From contig JBAYGT010000014.1 of NCBI GenBank assembly GCA_041666525.1, positions 1-64,000 of the forward strand: a DNA stretch of 64,000 bases. The letters run 5' to 3'. Each line of letters begins with the position of its first letter. Position 1 is the stretch's first letter. Positions 36,305 through 44,332 of this stretch are shown piece by piece. Position numbers and translations under genes: made by a program. The stretch comes from JBAXTZ01 sp041666525 (GTDB taxonomy: Bacteria > Bacillota > Negativicutes > JBAXTZ01). The notes beneath the pieces are model-generated. The model was not told the origin of the DNA and searched no databases. It saw only the letters and a program-made list of their open reading frames with translations.

Positions 36305-36340
36305 CCCCTTTGTAGCTTTGTGGCCTGCGGCCTTGCAGCT
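36305..36340 (-). repeat. Octamer array, right flank of the IVP gene
   Basis: On the minus strand the sequence reads CTGCAAGG, CCGCAGGCCA, CAAAGCTA, CAAAGGGG. It begins at the yedF stop codon and ends 35 bases before the IVP start. It mirrors the array at 35853-35884; both end in CAAAGG followed by purines. Confidence 0.75.
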
Positions 36341-36953
36341 AAAATTTTACAACCTTCGAACTTTCCAGCAACTCCAACGCACTATACATATTTCCCGGCT
36401 CACCCACAACAAGTTTATCTTTTAAATTATAATAATCCAGACAAGTACCGCAAGCGAGAATTTCCGTGCCGTTGGCAGCAACTTTTTGCAAAGTCTCAAT
36501 GTGTGCCGACCCTTCACAAGTCAAAAACACACCTTTATTCATAAATATCATTGCCCGCGGCGCTGGCCGTTCGCTAATTGTAAACAGCAACGACCGCATC
36601 AACACTTTTCCCAATTCTTCATCACCATTACCAAGCACATTGTCGGTTATTAAGTAGACATTGGCTGTCGGAGTTTGAACGTTGACACTCTCGCTTCCCT
36701 TCGCAGCTTCGCGACTTTGCAACTTTGTGGCTTCCTCCGCCGTTCGAGAAATTGTCACTACCCAATCCGCTCCGGCTTGCGTAGCGGATGCTTCACAGTC
36801 CATACTTTTGGCCAACTTCAATACATTCATTTTGGCGATATCGTTATCAACGATTACGGTTACTTCGCTGCCAGTCATTCCCGCCAAAGCTTTCTTGGCG
36901 GTAATAACCGGCAACGGACACTTCATACCGCGGCAATCAATATTATTTGACAT
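36339..36953 (-). CDS. yedF: Sulfurtransferase-like selenium metabolism protein YedF
   Basis: The 204-residue protein joins an N-terminal TusA-like domain (NNIDCRGMKCPLPVITAKKAL, active Cys in the C-P-L-P motif) to a C-terminal DsrE-like domain (NVYLITDNVLGNGDEELG, with CGTCLDYY). It is associated with selenium use and probably carries selenide or sulfide to partners such as SelD. The linker around residues 75-85 is encoded by an octamer array (36696-36735). The start overlaps the selD stop by 11 bases; GGAGAAATTT precedes it. Confidence 0.92.
   Translation of the reverse strand: MSNNIDCRGMKCPLPVITAKKALAGMTGSEVTVIVDNDIAKMNVLKLAKSMDCEASATQAGADWVVTISRTAEEATKLQSREAAKGSESVNVQTPTANVYLITDNVLGNGDEELGKVLMRSLLFTISERPAPRAMIFMNKGVFLTCEGSAHIETLQKVAANGTEILACGTCLDYYNLKDKLVVGEPGNMYSALELLESSKVVKF
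36696..36735 (-). repeat. Octamer array inside yedF
   Basis: Five eight-base units on the minus strand read GGAAGCCA, CAAAGTTG, CAAAGTCG, CGAAGCTG, CGAAGGGA. They encode the linker EATKLQSREAAKGS between the two YedF domains and stay in frame. Confidence 0.75.
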
Positions 36954-37968
36954 AAATTTCTCCATTCCCGTTTTCAACAACTTCACCAACAACCGCGGCA
37001 ATTATTCCGGCAGCGATCATCTGTTTCGACATTGCCATTGCTTCGTTTTTCGCCAAGGCAATAAGCAGTCCCCCGGATGTTTGCGGATCAAACAGCACAT
37101 CGCGCATGGCTTCACCGACGTTATCGGCAAAGCTGACTTCGGTGTAGTGTGTGCGGTTATTGTACACCCCGGCCGGAACGAAACCCATATCTGCCGCCGC
37201 TAATGCATCTGCCAGGATTGGTACATCTGCCGAATTAATAACAACCTTTACCGCGCTCGCTTCAGTCATCTCAAAAGTATGCCCGAGCAACCCAAAACCG
37301 GTAATATCGGTACAAGCATGCACGGGGTACTGCACCATGATTTCAGCGGCATATTTATTTAACCGTACCATTTCACTATAAGCAATATTAACACTATCGG
37401 CAAACAGCTCGGCTTGCGCCGCAGTAATCAGCACACCGCTGCCAACCGGTTTGGTCAGCACCAAAACATCGCCGACTATTGCGCCGCGGTTCGCCAGCAC
37501 TTTTTTCGGATGGACAATTCCGGTAACACTAAGTCCGAACTTCGGTTCCTTGTCCTCAATACTATGGCCACCGGCAATAACCGCACCGGCCTCGATACAT
37601 TTTTCAGCGCTGCCACGCAGTATTTCCGCAAGCGTATCTTTGCCAAGCGCACACAACGGAAACGCCACGATATTCATTGCGGTAATCGGCTTGCCGCCCA
37701 TGGCATAGACATCGCTCAAGCTGTTTGCCGCCGCGATTTGCCCGAACAAATAAGGATCATCGACCGGCGGTGGAAAAAAATCCAGCGTCTGGATGATCGC
37801 GATATCATCATTTAATTTATATACTACAGCATCGTCGGATGTATCCATTCCAACCAAAACATTGTCGTTAATTATTCGCGGCAACCCGGCCACGATTTCC
37901 GATAGAGCACCCGGCTCTATCTTGGCCATTCAGCCACCGCCGGTTGTAAAATGTGTGAGCTTAACCAT
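36943..37968 (-). CDS. selD: Selenide, water dikinase, a selenoprotein (Sec13)
   Basis: SelD makes selenophosphate from selenide and ATP. The frame from ATG 37968 reads MVKLTHFTTGGG, then an in-frame TGA at 37932-37930, then MAKIEPGALSEIVAGL. The TGA falls at the catalytic Cys/Sec position, three residues before the conserved Lys16, as Cys17 and Lys20 are spaced in E. coli SelD. It is therefore read as selenocysteine, giving 341 residues. A SECIS-like hairpin follows directly. GGMKP-type motifs (AMGGKPITAMN, AGGHSIED, DITGFGLLGH, DPQTSGGLLIA) are intact. A reading that starts at 37929 would lack the active residue. First gene of the selD-yedF operon. Confidence 0.95.
37888..37932 (-). promoter_or_regulatory. 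SECIS-like hairpin after the selD UGA
   Basis: In the mRNA the UGA is followed by an outer stem GGCCA/TGGCC (37923-37927 with 37888-37892) and a perfect 8-bp inner stem GATAGAGC/GCTCTATC (37914-37921 with 37901-37908) with loop CGGGU. The loop lies about 16 bases after the UGA, within the range of bacterial SECIS elements bound by SelB. Confidence 0.75.
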
Positions 37969-38298
37969 ATACCCGCCTTCAATTAAATTACGCGCCTATT
38001 ATAACACAAACGCTTTGCTAAAAAAATAAACTCTAGATTAAAGTAAAAAACCGACACCAATCGAGCGACGGCGTCAGCTTTTCCAAGTAATTATTTCAAT
38101 GTTTGCGTTTCATTCCGTTTGTGCAAACTTTTTTTTGGTCATTTAAATAATGTTTCACGTAAACATTATTTTCAGGAGCTGTAAGAAGTTTTTTTATTTG
38201 CATGAAAATTAATGAAACCGTTCTGCTTTCGCAGCGTACTTTTTTCTTGATAAAAAAGTAGCCAAATAATCAAGCACCGTACTTCAGGCAAACTTGTT
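37969..38298. other. Gene-free stretch between selD and fic remnant
   Basis: It holds the selD promoter, a hairpin with a T-run on the minus strand (stem 38051-38058 / 38070-38077) that could end transcripts from the fic side, and the left copy of a ~103-bp direct repeat from 38224. Nothing else is recognisable. Confidence 0.6.
37998..38006 (-). promoter_or_regulatory. Extended -10 promoter of selD
   Basis: The minus strand reads TGTTATAAT, a TG-n extended -10 with a perfect TATAAT, about 30 bases before the selD start. No good -35 box is seen. Confidence 0.55.
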
Positions 38299-38326
38299 CT
38301 ACAGCTGCGCGCCGCAAACGGCAAAC
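38224..38326. repeat. ~103-bp direct repeat, left of the CRISPR-Cas locus
   Basis: It is nearly identical to 44333-44436 in the same orientation, with a few substitutions and one single-base indel. It contains the palindrome TACTTTTTTCTTGATAAAAAAGTA (20-base core at 38237-38260) and ends CGCGCCGCAAACGGCAAAC. It replaces the 3' part of the fic gene. Confidence 0.85.
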
Positions 38327-38682
38327 TCGCGATTATCTAAATTATCCAACTCGTCTCTTTCGAATTCAACAAACAACCGTTGCATCTCACGTTCAATATA
38401 AATGAAGTGACAGAACCGACTTGCGCCTTTGACGATATCAACAATCCGAAAGTTTCCCGCCCAATCATATACGTCTTGAAACATTCTACGATGTAACTCA
38501 CAAAAATCGTCAACACTGTACAATTCGTTGCAGTTGTCTTTCAATAATTCAACTGTCCGAATTAAAACCAGCTCGTCTTCTACAAGTTCAAGCTCTTTGG
38601 CATTAATAACGCCGAGCTTGTTTTTCAATGTGTTATTGTCACTATCGAAATACGGATCAGTATTAACCCGGTATTTTGACAT
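38299..38682 (-). pseudogene. Truncated Fic-domain toxin
   Basis: The 127-residue reading begins MSKYRVNTDPYFDSDNNTL. It has the N-terminal half of a Fic protein (DDFCELHRRMFQDVYDWAGNFR, IVKGASRFCH), but the catalytic HPFxxGNGR motif is missing. The last eight residues (FAVCGAQL) are encoded by the direct repeat at 38224-38326, and the same residues can be read from the other copy. The gene was therefore cut by that repeat and should have lost AMP-transferase activity. It overlaps the antitoxin gene by 20 bases. Confidence 0.85.
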
Positions 38683-38851
38683 ATTTCTTCTTCGTCCGCT
38701 CAATTAATTCACCGAGACTAACACGATTATCCATATAATCGCGCAGATCTTTTTTTATCGTCTTACTCGGTACATATCCTTCAAATGTTGCACTGGCGAT
38801 TATGCTGTTGAGCATAATATCGGATTTATCAACATCCCGTTCTTTTTTCAT
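38663..38851 (-). CDS. VbhA-like antitoxin of Fic
   Basis: The 62-residue protein has the antitoxin pattern of class I Fic modules. The inhibitory motif S-x-x-x-E-G is present (SATFEG, in IIASATFEGYVPS), followed by a helix with YMDNRVSLGELIERT. In intact pairs the glutamate blocks the ATP site of Fic. The start at 38851 follows GAGGTGAGCGGT. It is intact although its toxin is broken. Confidence 0.82.
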   Translation of the reverse strand: MKKERDVDKSDIMLNSIIASATFEGYVPSKTIKKDLRDYMDNRVSLGELIERTKKKYVKIPG

Positions 38852-39032
38852 ACCGCTCACCTCATAGAATCTCAACCAAGTTAACTCAAGCCAATGTTAA
38901 AGTTTAATACCATAATTCTTGGTCTCAATTATACCATAATTTGCACTTAATAATATGCGTTGCCATGTTATAAAATTATGAAAACTTTTGCTTTCGCAGC
39001 AGATAATTTCAACATTTATGAATTGTGCGCTA

Positions 39033-39155
39033 TAAAAGGATACCCCCGTAGCTCAAAGAACCACGGGGGACTACCTTGCGACACTTACTGTTTCCAGTAA
39101 CGTCTTATTTTAGCAACGTGTAACACTCCGATAGGCATTATCAAGTGTTTTCGTT
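39033..39155 (-). ncRNA. tracrRNA of the type II-C system
   Basis: On the minus strand the transcript contains an anti-repeat: AATGCCTATCGGA (39127-39139) pairs with the 3' part of the crRNA repeat. After an unpaired bulge, GCTAAAAT (39107-39114) pairs with its 5' GUUUUAGC. Next come a hairpin TTACTG-GAAA-CAGTAA and a GC-rich stem CCCCCGT/ACGGGGG (39043-39049 / 39063-39069) with a short T-run as terminator. It lies beyond the array, on the side away from cas genes. The 5' end is estimated from the promoter. Confidence 0.85.
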
Positions 39156-39161
39156 AGAAAA

Positions 39162-39190
39162 ATTGTACCACAAAATCATATTTGAATCAA
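39162..39190 (-). promoter_or_regulatory. tracrRNA promoter
   Basis: Minus strand: -35 TTGATT (39185-39190), 17-base spacer, -10 TACAAT (39162-39167). The predicted start is near 39155, about 15 bases before the anti-repeat. Confidence 0.8.
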
Positions 39191-39259
39191 ATTTATAGCA
39201 GTTTTTCTCATTATAAATTACCGAAAATCCTATATGGTATGCCTCTTACCAAAGACAAG

Positions 39260-39614
39260 GTTAATGCCTATCGGAAAATTACAGGGAGCTAAAACCGGAA
39301 TTTAAACGCTGGAAACAAGCCAGAGTTAATGCCTATCGGAAAATTACAGGGAGCTAAAACCAATCGTTCTGGGATCGTTTCAAAACCAGGTTAATGCCTA
39401 TCGGAAAATTACAGGGAGCTAAAACGGTTATTTACGTGATGGTGAAAAAGATTTAGTTAATGCCTATCGGAAAATTACAGGGAGCTAAAACTGGTTTGGG
39501 CAAGTGCAGATGACTTGTTTTGTTAATGCCTATCGGAAAATTACAGGGAGCTAAAATTGCAGTGAGAGGGGGCGGTTAAGTATGGATGTTCATGCCTATC
39601 GGAAAATTGAGCTA
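39260..39614 (-). CRISPR. Type II-C CRISPR array, five full repeats and one degenerate
   Basis: 36-bp repeats start at 39260, 39325, 39390, 39456 and 39522 (plus-strand reading GTTAATGCCTATCGG...GGGAGCTAAAAC). The spacers are 29-30 bases. The fifth repeat has a final C-to-T change. A sixth, at 39588, has an A-to-C change and lacks ACAGG, so it is a terminal degenerate copy on the cas2 side. The crRNA sense is the minus strand (repeat beginning GUUUUAGCUCCC, as in Neisseria-type II-C repeats), agreeing with the tracrRNA anti-repeat. I saw no match of a spacer elsewhere in the window. Confidence 0.97.
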
Positions 39615-39646
39615 TCAACAGGTTAATTATACTACTACATCTTTAA

Positions 39647-39955
39647 TTAGAATAGAGACATTTGCTCCGTATTAGCCATCTTTTCTTTCTTTTTCGGCGA
39701 ACCGACTAGAAACTTCATTTTCCCGTATTGTTTGTCAGTGATCTGCAGAAATCTTATCGAACCTACCGGCGGTAAATTGGCATTTAGGCGATTGACGTGC
39801 TTTTCAATAGCGTCTTCACCATTTACCAAGCGACAGTACACGGAAAATTGCACCATATCATAACCATCGTTCAACAGGAATTTTCGAAACTTGTTATAAC
39901 GCTTGCGATCTTCTCGTTCCACAACCGGCAAATCGAAAAATACCATAATTCTCAT
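39647..39955 (-). CDS. cas2: CRISPR-associated endoribonuclease Cas2
   Basis: The 102-residue protein begins MRIMVFFDLPVVEREDRKRY (first beta strand with the conserved Asp8) and has YDMVQFSVYCRLVNG and a C-terminal QMSLF. It pairs with Cas1 in the spacer-integration complex. The ATG at 39955 gives the usual Cas2 N-terminus and lies seven bases after the cas1 stop; in-frame starts further upstream would run into cas1. The array begins about 30 bases beyond its stop. Confidence 0.95.
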   Translation of the reverse strand: MRIMVFFDLPVVEREDRKRYNKFRKFLLNDGYDMVQFSVYCRLVNGEDAIEKHVNRLNANLPPVGSIRFLQITDKQYGKMKFLVGSPKKKEKMANTEQMSLF

Positions 39956-39962
39956 AAATCTG

Positions 39963-40841
39963 CTACTCATAACTATGCAGCTGCAACGGTACCAGTGTCG
40001 GTAATTCCAGCAACGCAACATCACGATCACGACAAGCCGCAGCAAACGAAGCCATCATAACATCTACTGCATTTAAAACACTTCGGCAACCATTTTTCAA
40101 AAACACATCGTAGTGTAACAACTGCACTAATCCAGCACGTTGCAATTTGCCAAAAACTTCTACCTCGTACAAGTTGCTATGCACCCACATATCTACCAAC
40201 GGTCGAAATGGTTCGATAAAATCATCGGCAAGATTAAAATTATTAAGTTCACTGCGATGAAAAATCCCCAATGCCGGATGAAAACCATAAGCAGTTAACC
40301 CCCGCGCTACCGCAGTACGAATTATCGCATAACCATAATTTAAACCGGCATTTATTATTGTACCATCATCTCTGGTCATATACGGAAACATTTCACGAAA
40401 ATAACTATTAGCCGCCACCGCCTCGCAGTTGTCTTTGTCACCTGACACCACTCGCTCGGCGATACTTCTCAACTCTTTTGCTCGATTGAGTTGCAGCAAT
40501 TCCAGTGCCCGCGCTTGATTATCAATCTTACACTGCACAACTTTTTGCCAACAGCGTTTTTTAAATGGCTCACTAAGCTCCACTTGCATCTTGAGCACTT
40601 TGCTTTGCCGCGAATGGCTGTTATAAGGCAAAAATATGCCGCTCGGCAAATGCTTTTCATCACAAACTACGAGCGCGGTATCAGTAGCTGCCAGTTCTGA
40701 CAGCAAGCGGGCACTCAGACTTATTTCCGGCGTGTCAGCCACGATGACCGCAATATCTTCCAGCGGCAAACCTACCAAATCATCTTGAGTTATCACTAAT
40801 TGCCGATTTTTGATGTTTAATTGCGCCGGATTAGAAATCAT
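39963..40841 (-). CDS. cas1: CRISPR-associated integrase Cas1
   Basis: The 292-residue protein of the type II Cas1 group begins MISNPAQLNIKNRQLVIT and has the metal-binding GTIINAGLNYGYAIIR segment (helix with catalytic Glu/Asn region). HPALGIFHRSELNNFNLADDF carries the conserved His, and a Pro-Leu-Val-Asp segment follows. With Cas2 it captures and inserts new spacers. The ATG at 40841 lies four bases after the cas9 stop codon. Confidence 0.96.
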   Translation of the reverse strand: MISNPAQLNIKNRQLVITQDDLVGLPLEDIAVIVADTPEISLSARLLSELAATDTALVVCDEKHLPSGIFLPYNSHSRQSKVLKMQVELSEPFKKRCWQKVVQCKIDNQARALELLQLNRAKELRSIAERVVSGDKDNCEAVAANSYFREMFPYMTRDDGTIINAGLNYGYAIIRTAVARGLTAYGFHPALGIFHRSELNNFNLADDFIEPFRPLVDMWVHSNLYEVEVFGKLQRAGLVQLLHYDVFLKNGCRSVLNAVDVMMASFAAACRDRDVALLELPTLVPLQLHSYE

Positions 40842-40845
40842 TACA

Positions 40846-43800
40846 CTACGCCAGCTCACAGCGTTTTTCACCTCGTACCGGAAAATAATTGCCTAACACA
40901 TCGACTTGATACTTTTCGAACTCTTTGGCGAGTTTGACGCCCAAGCCCCTAGCGCATAACTTGGGATTGTTATCATGTGCATCAACCGCTATTGATCCAT
41001 TACTACTATCAGTGGATTTATAGTAACCAAACGTTTCTTTGCCACCGGCAAGTACGCGTACCAAATCATTTGAAAAAAGACTGAACTTAAATCTATAACT
41101 ATCATCCATTTCTGGCCATTCATTTCTAGATTTGCCTTGCACTATGGCTTTGTTCGGCAGTATTTGTTTCACACGGTCGGCAACATATATCGGTACAAGG
41201 TAGAATTTGCCAGCTTTTTCAAAAACATCGACACGAATCATCGGGGCATTGTCGGCTATACCATTATTTATTAGCACGCCACCTTCGCCGCCTTTTCGTT
41301 CGATTTTTATACTGCGTACGATTGGTCCACGGCTACCGTCGTTTGTCGGCTTATAAAACGGCTCGGCAAAAGCATTTTCGGCTTTATCCCCAAAAAGCTC
41401 CAATCGATTTTTTAGGGCATCGTAAAGTTGATAGTCACGCTCCTTGCCAGCCATGTTTTCCAATAACTCAAACCCTTTTCTTTTTTTAATACAGATTTTC
41501 TTTATTTCTGTGCGTAAACTTGTAATGCGTTCAACCAACTTTTTCGCACTACGTACTGTTTCCTTGTGTGCGGTACCACCGATTTTGTGTTTTGGCATTC
41601 TCGAAACAAAAATTGGCTTTATCTCCGAGCACACACCGTCGTATTTCGATTTCACAAAACTATTAGCATTTATTGCCCTAGTCGGATCAACGCTCATGCG
41701 TGCTTTTAGTTCTTCGCAAAAGTGTTCCCACGGCTTGGGAAAATATTTTGTATCAATATTTTGATAGATGCCGCTGTCTAATATTTCGCCAGTGTCTGGA
41801 TCGATATAATGTTCATCAATATGTATGAGTCGTTTATATTTATAATGATATAACTCGTTAGCCTTGGAGAACATCGTCAACCGTCGCACTAATTTGTCTG
41901 ATGCTCCAGCAACAACCGCCGCATCTAATGCATGATGCAAATCGCCCTCGGCGCGGACTTTGTGAAACTTCCATTTAGTGCGCAAAAAAGCAGTCATCTG
42001 GCCGTTTATAGTACGCACCCGTTTAATTTTATCCGAATCGGAAAACTGCAAATTGTGTTCAATGAAATTCTTCATAAACCGACAGATATAGCGGGTATCG
42101 TTCAAATGCCGCTCTTTCATTTCCTCGGCAGTAGAGCGGTCATATTCTTTACGCAGCAATTTTTGTCGTTTTGTCCAAGAACGAATAGTACTGTTCACCC
42201 ACTCTTCATAACGATGCCAGCGATTTTCATTGCTGCCAAAATATTCATATGGCGTACTATTGCCTTTAAGCTGATTTTCTTCAACCGTGACCAGCACTTT
42301 ATTTGCCATACCGTCGTCCAAGCAACGGCTAAAGGGAATAATATGATCGATCTGCGTATATCCGTCATCAAACAATCTTAGGGGTTCGAGATAGCGTTGC
42401 GAATAAGCGCAGTAGCCGCTACCTTGCTCGCGCCAGAGCCGCCACTTTAGCAACTGATCTCCGTGCGGCTCACGCGCGAAGTGTTCTTTGAAACTGCGCG
42501 CAGTATCTTCTTTGAATTTGCGGTACTCGTCTTGACCTTTCTTGATTTTATCGCGCTCAAGCTTTGGTTTGCCAAGATCACGCGCTAACTCAATATTTAC
42601 AAACTCCGGTTTGCCGTATTTTCTAATTATGGCGTTTACAACTTTTCGTGTCTGCGTTACTGCGCGAAAAACCACCGGATTAGTAATATCGGCGCGTTCA
42701 ACCACCGGAAGCAGGCTTTGCGCAGTAATTGCTTTCGGTTGGTAATGACAATATCCGACTTGTTCACAGGCTACATCATAGCGAATATTTTGCTCTAAAT
42801 ACGTCAAAATTTTTCTGATAGCTTTCAGAGAAAGATGCATTACCTTATCGCAACTAATGTTGAGTAGTTCGTCTATCGCAGGTGCCTCTATGCCAATCGC
42901 CGCAAGCTCTCGTGACACCTGATCATCTGCCTTGTAATAAGTCAGCGCACAAGCTATATTGTCTAGCAACTCAGGTTGTGTGCTAATATTCAACCAATAA
43001 GTTTTACTATATTTTTCCAATGTTTTGCGAATCATATGCCAGTTTTTCAATTCAACAAAAGTTGCGCCTTCCGGATCCTCGTCACCGTTCTTACCGCTAT
43101 AGCGCAAGCCGTTAAACTTATACTCGGACGCAATCTGTAATTTTATCCTCATTTGTTTATACGTCAATTTACTTTGCTTATAAGCCAAATCAACACAATT
43201 GGCTTTTTGCTCCTCGGTCAACTCAATACGCACACCGCTCAACACTAATCTAAGATTATTAATTTTTTGTAACAGCGTAAACCTTTCTGCTGAATATGCC
43301 GCTTTTGGCGCACGTAACTCCCCCTCTTCAAAAGTGCAGGTACCGACCATTTTTAAAACTTGGTTGCCCTCAGCATAATGACGCTGCGAATTAAAAACAA
43401 TTAAACAATCCGCTTCAAATTTTTCATCAGCAAAAAGGTTACCAAACTGCCGTTGCATGGCAAACAGTATTTTCAGCTCATCTTCTTGCATAACTCTGGC
43501 AATGGTGTTTAGATAACTACCAGCTTTATTGCGTTTATTGTCCGCAAATCGAACGTCTTTTGACAGCATCTCGCCAATTGTACGATAACCCTGCGCTTTA
43601 AGTTCTGCTTGATTGCGTTCAATATTTTTGCGTATTTCTCCGCCTTCACCACTCGCCGTTTCGCTCTTGCGATTAGACTTGAAGCCGCGGTGTTTAGTGA
43701 CATGATAAATAATGCGCAACCATTCTTCAGCAGAAACAAGGCGTTCTAACGCCACTGACCGCAAATCATAAGGTGTCAAAATAAACTTTCGCGCAAAAAA

Positions 43801-44061
43801 ATCTTCGAATTGAGCTTCCGTTATTAACCCTCGTCGCTCAAACAAATGCACCAACCGTTTCATCCGATGGGAGCGTCTACGCAAACGCCTACGCAATCCG
43901 CGCGCCATTCGCCGTGGCGTATTTAAGCTAGTACCATCTTTTGGATTCTCCGCCCCCTGAAATGTTCTAACGCCCAAATCTTCAATTCGTTCATCATCAT
44001 TGTTTAGTACTGCCCACCCAACAGACGTTATTCCGATATCTAATCCAAGCGTGTACTGCAT
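40846..44061 (-). CDS. cas9: Cas9, type II-C
   Basis: The 1071-residue nuclease has RuvC-I (LGLDIGITSVGWAVL, Asp8), an arginine-rich bridge helix (residues ~50-70), RuvC-II (VNIELARD, Glu491), the HNH domain (IDHIIPFSRC with His573, then Asn587 and Asn596) and RuvC-III (HHALDAAVV, His710 and Asp713). All catalytic residues are present. Length near 1070 and the absence of csn2 or cas4 place it in II-C. It is guided by crRNA and tracrRNA to cut DNA. The start follows GGAGTGTAGTTT. The PAM cannot be read from the protein. Confidence 0.98.
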   Translation of the reverse strand: MQYTLGLDIGITSVGWAVLNNDDERIEDLGVRTFQGAENPKDGTSLNTPRRMARGLRRRLRRRSHRMKRLVHLFERRGLITEAQFEDFFARKFILTPYDLRSVALERLVSAEEWLRIIYHVTKHRGFKSNRKSETASGEGGEIRKNIERNQAELKAQGYRTIGEMLSKDVRFADNKRNKAGSYLNTIARVMQEDELKILFAMQRQFGNLFADEKFEADCLIVFNSQRHYAEGNQVLKMVGTCTFEEGELRAPKAAYSAERFTLLQKINNLRLVLSGVRIELTEEQKANCVDLAYKQSKLTYKQMRIKLQIASEYKFNGLRYSGKNGDEDPEGATFVELKNWHMIRKTLEKYSKTYWLNISTQPELLDNIACALTYYKADDQVSRELAAIGIEAPAIDELLNISCDKVMHLSLKAIRKILTYLEQNIRYDVACEQVGYCHYQPKAITAQSLLPVVERADITNPVVFRAVTQTRKVVNAIIRKYGKPEFVNIELARDLGKPKLERDKIKKGQDEYRKFKEDTARSFKEHFAREPHGDQLLKWRLWREQGSGYCAYSQRYLEPLRLFDDGYTQIDHIIPFSRCLDDGMANKVLVTVEENQLKGNSTPYEYFGSNENRWHRYEEWVNSTIRSWTKRQKLLRKEYDRSTAEEMKERHLNDTRYICRFMKNFIEHNLQFSDSDKIKRVRTINGQMTAFLRTKWKFHKVRAEGDLHHALDAAVVAGASDKLVRRLTMFSKANELYHYKYKRLIHIDEHYIDPDTGEILDSGIYQNIDTKYFPKPWEHFCEELKARMSVDPTRAINANSFVKSKYDGVCSEIKPIFVSRMPKHKIGGTAHKETVRSAKKLVERITSLRTEIKKICIKKRKGFELLENMAGKERDYQLYDALKNRLELFGDKAENAFAEPFYKPTNDGSRGPIVRSIKIERKGGEGGVLINNGIADNAPMIRVDVFEKAGKFYLVPIYVADRVKQILPNKAIVQGKSRNEWPEMDDSYRFKFSLFSNDLVRVLAGGKETFGYYKSTDSSNGSIAVDAHDNNPKLCARGLGVKLAKEFEKYQVDVLGNYFPVRGEKRCELA

Positions 44062-44152
44062 AAACTACACTCCATATTTTTATTACTAAAATATATTCGA
44101 CTATATTCGACACACTTTTTATTATTCCTGCAAAGTTGCACTAATCAGAAAT

Positions 44153-44180
44153 ATTATATTTTTATGCTTTATTTGCACAA
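44153..44180 (-). promoter_or_regulatory. Probable cas operon promoter with tandem decamer in the leader
   Basis: Minus strand: -35 TTGTGC (44175-44180), 16-base spacer, -10 TATAAT (44153-44158). Between it and cas9, at 44092-44112, the plus strand has two tandem copies of TATATTCGAC, a possible operator. Confidence 0.5.
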
Positions 44181-44246
44181 GACCTCTGATTTTTTTTTGC
44201 TTTCGGGTAAATTTGTTCTATGACTATGCCAGAGGCGGAGCGATAA

Positions 44247-44291
44247 CTAAAAAAAAATACGCCCGAGCCGTTTTATTGGCACGGGCGTTTG
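44247..44291 (-). terminator. Intrinsic terminator upstream of cas9
   Basis: The stem ACGCCCG-GCC with GGC-CGGGCGT is followed on the minus strand by T9. It would stop minus-strand transcription entering the cas operon from upstream. Confidence 0.75.
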
Positions 44292-44332
44292 CAATTTGAC
44301 TGTTCAACCAAACATTTGTTATGAGAATATTT

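Noticed and set aside
36943..37929. SelD starting at ATG 37929 as an N-terminally truncated enzyme
   Set aside because: The frame continues through a UGA at the exact catalytic position to a better start at 37968, with a SECIS-like hairpin.
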